Below, piece by piece: positions 61,908-62,153 of a DNA stretch of 62,153 bases; position 1 is the stretch's first letter, and each line of letters starts with the position of its first letter. The position numbers were made by a program, and so were the translations under genes. Source of the stretch: Nocardia anocheti (lineage in GTDB: Bacteria; Actinomycetota; Actinomycetes; Mycobacteriales; Mycobacteriaceae); the NCBI RefSeq assembly GCF_029675105.1, contig NZ_JAQQFV010000014.1, positions 1 to 62,153 on the forward strand, given 5' to 3'. Below the pieces are notes generated by a model, which saw nothing but the letters and a program-made list of their open reading frames with translations, made no database searches and was not told where the DNA came from.

Positions 61908-62153
61908 CTACCTACCGTCCGAGCCAACCTCAGACCGCGCGGCCATCGTCACCCCACCTGGCGCCTTCGCGGCACCCTTCATGCCCAAGCCACCACCGGG
62001 CGCCTTGGCGGCACCCTTCATCCCGAGTCCGCCACCGGTCGGGGCGGTCTTCGGTGCGGCCTCGGCCACCTCAGCGACCGGCTCAGGCTGGGGTTCGGGC
62101 TCCGGCTCCGGTTCGGCCTTCGGTTCCTGGATCACGACCAGGTTCGCCGACAA
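61908..62153 (-). CDS. C-terminal part of a protein with a Pro/Glu and Gly/Lys/Ala repeat tail (5' end outside the window)
   Basis: The frame is open from the right edge to TAG at 61908-61910; 81 residues are visible. It reads LVVIQEPKAEPEPEPEPQPE, then two copies of GGGLGMKGAAKAP, then a short tail. No start is visible except a TTG at the very edge, so the gene is likely truncated. Such tails occur on an iron-sulfur reductase of mycolic-acid bacteria (Rv0338c type), but this identification is weak. Confidence 0.6.
   Translation of the reverse strand: MSANLVVIQEPKAEPEPEPEPQPEPVAEVAEAAPKTAPTGGGLGMKGAAKAPGGGLGMKGAAKAPGGVTMAARSEVGSDGR
61959..62036 (-). repeat. Two tandem 39-bp units coding GGGLGMKGAAKAP
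   Basis: The protein copies are identical, while several third-codon positions differ. The duplication is therefore old or maintained at the protein level. Confidence 0.8.

Overview
The window is very GC-rich, densely coded DNA from an actinobacterium of the mycolic-acid group. A Nocardia-like genome is the best fit. It carries a Pup-proteasome system (dop, pup, prcB, prcA, pafA, mpa), pafBC, tatAC, helY and a split aerobic cobalamin locus. The gene order follows Mycobacterium tuberculosis Rv2062c to Rv2119 from memory, interrupted by blocks not found there. No rRNA, tRNA, insertion sequence, phage gene or CRISPR array was seen.

Layout. 1-7300: accessory genes (SDR/HxlR pair, MFS pump with a C-terminal repeat tail, sirtuin, thioesterase). 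7370-26254: cobalamin synthesis in pieces. cobN lies behind a B12 riboswitch; cobG, cobH and cobIJ are on the plus strand; cobK, cobL and an SDR are on the minus strand, followed by an F420-type PPOX protein. Among these sit a TPR-like protein, a MerR regulator fused to a sliding-clamp-like domain, an EcsC protein, an RNA ligase, an LtrA protein and an arginine-modifying enzyme with its Lrp regulator. cobM is missing from its usual place. 26271-36492: peptidase, 5'-3' exonuclease, a Trp/Gln-repeat membrane protein, and the minus-strand run pafB-pafC-(ketopantoate reductase-like)-tatA-tatC-helY. 36566-43615: a self-contained beta-oxidation operon with a divergent TetR regulator and a nested palindromic operator. 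43708-48654: pafA, prcA, prcB, pup, dop. 48834-53881: an accessory block (DUF418, TetR, second YidC-like insertase, NUDIX, ArsC-like, secreted cyclophilin). 53946-59966: a 27-residue small ORF, mpa, a lipoprotein, an acyltransferase, trmI and a RecB-family nuclease. 60097-62153: NTF2-like protein, YeiH-type transporter with a 44-residue partner, and a truncated repeat-tailed protein.

How it works together. Dop deamidates the GGQ end of Pup, PafA ligates Pup to target lysines, and Mpa feeds pupylated proteins to the PrcAB core. PafB and PafC are WYL-type activators of the RecA-independent DNA-damage response in mycobacteria. Promoters resembling their target motif (TTGTCRGTG-N8-TAN3T) occur here before pup-prcBA, the RecB-family nuclease and the NUDIX gene. 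This would link protein turnover and DNA repair in one regulon (inference).

A recurring signature is a TAN3T -10 hexamer 6-9 nt before an ATG or GTG with no ribosome site, which predicts leaderless mRNAs for more than a dozen genes. Convergent gene pairs are often separated by long, nearly perfect hairpins. Start sites were chosen by eye from ribosome sites, stop/start overlaps and this leaderless pattern. Family names come from motif recognition, not database searches.
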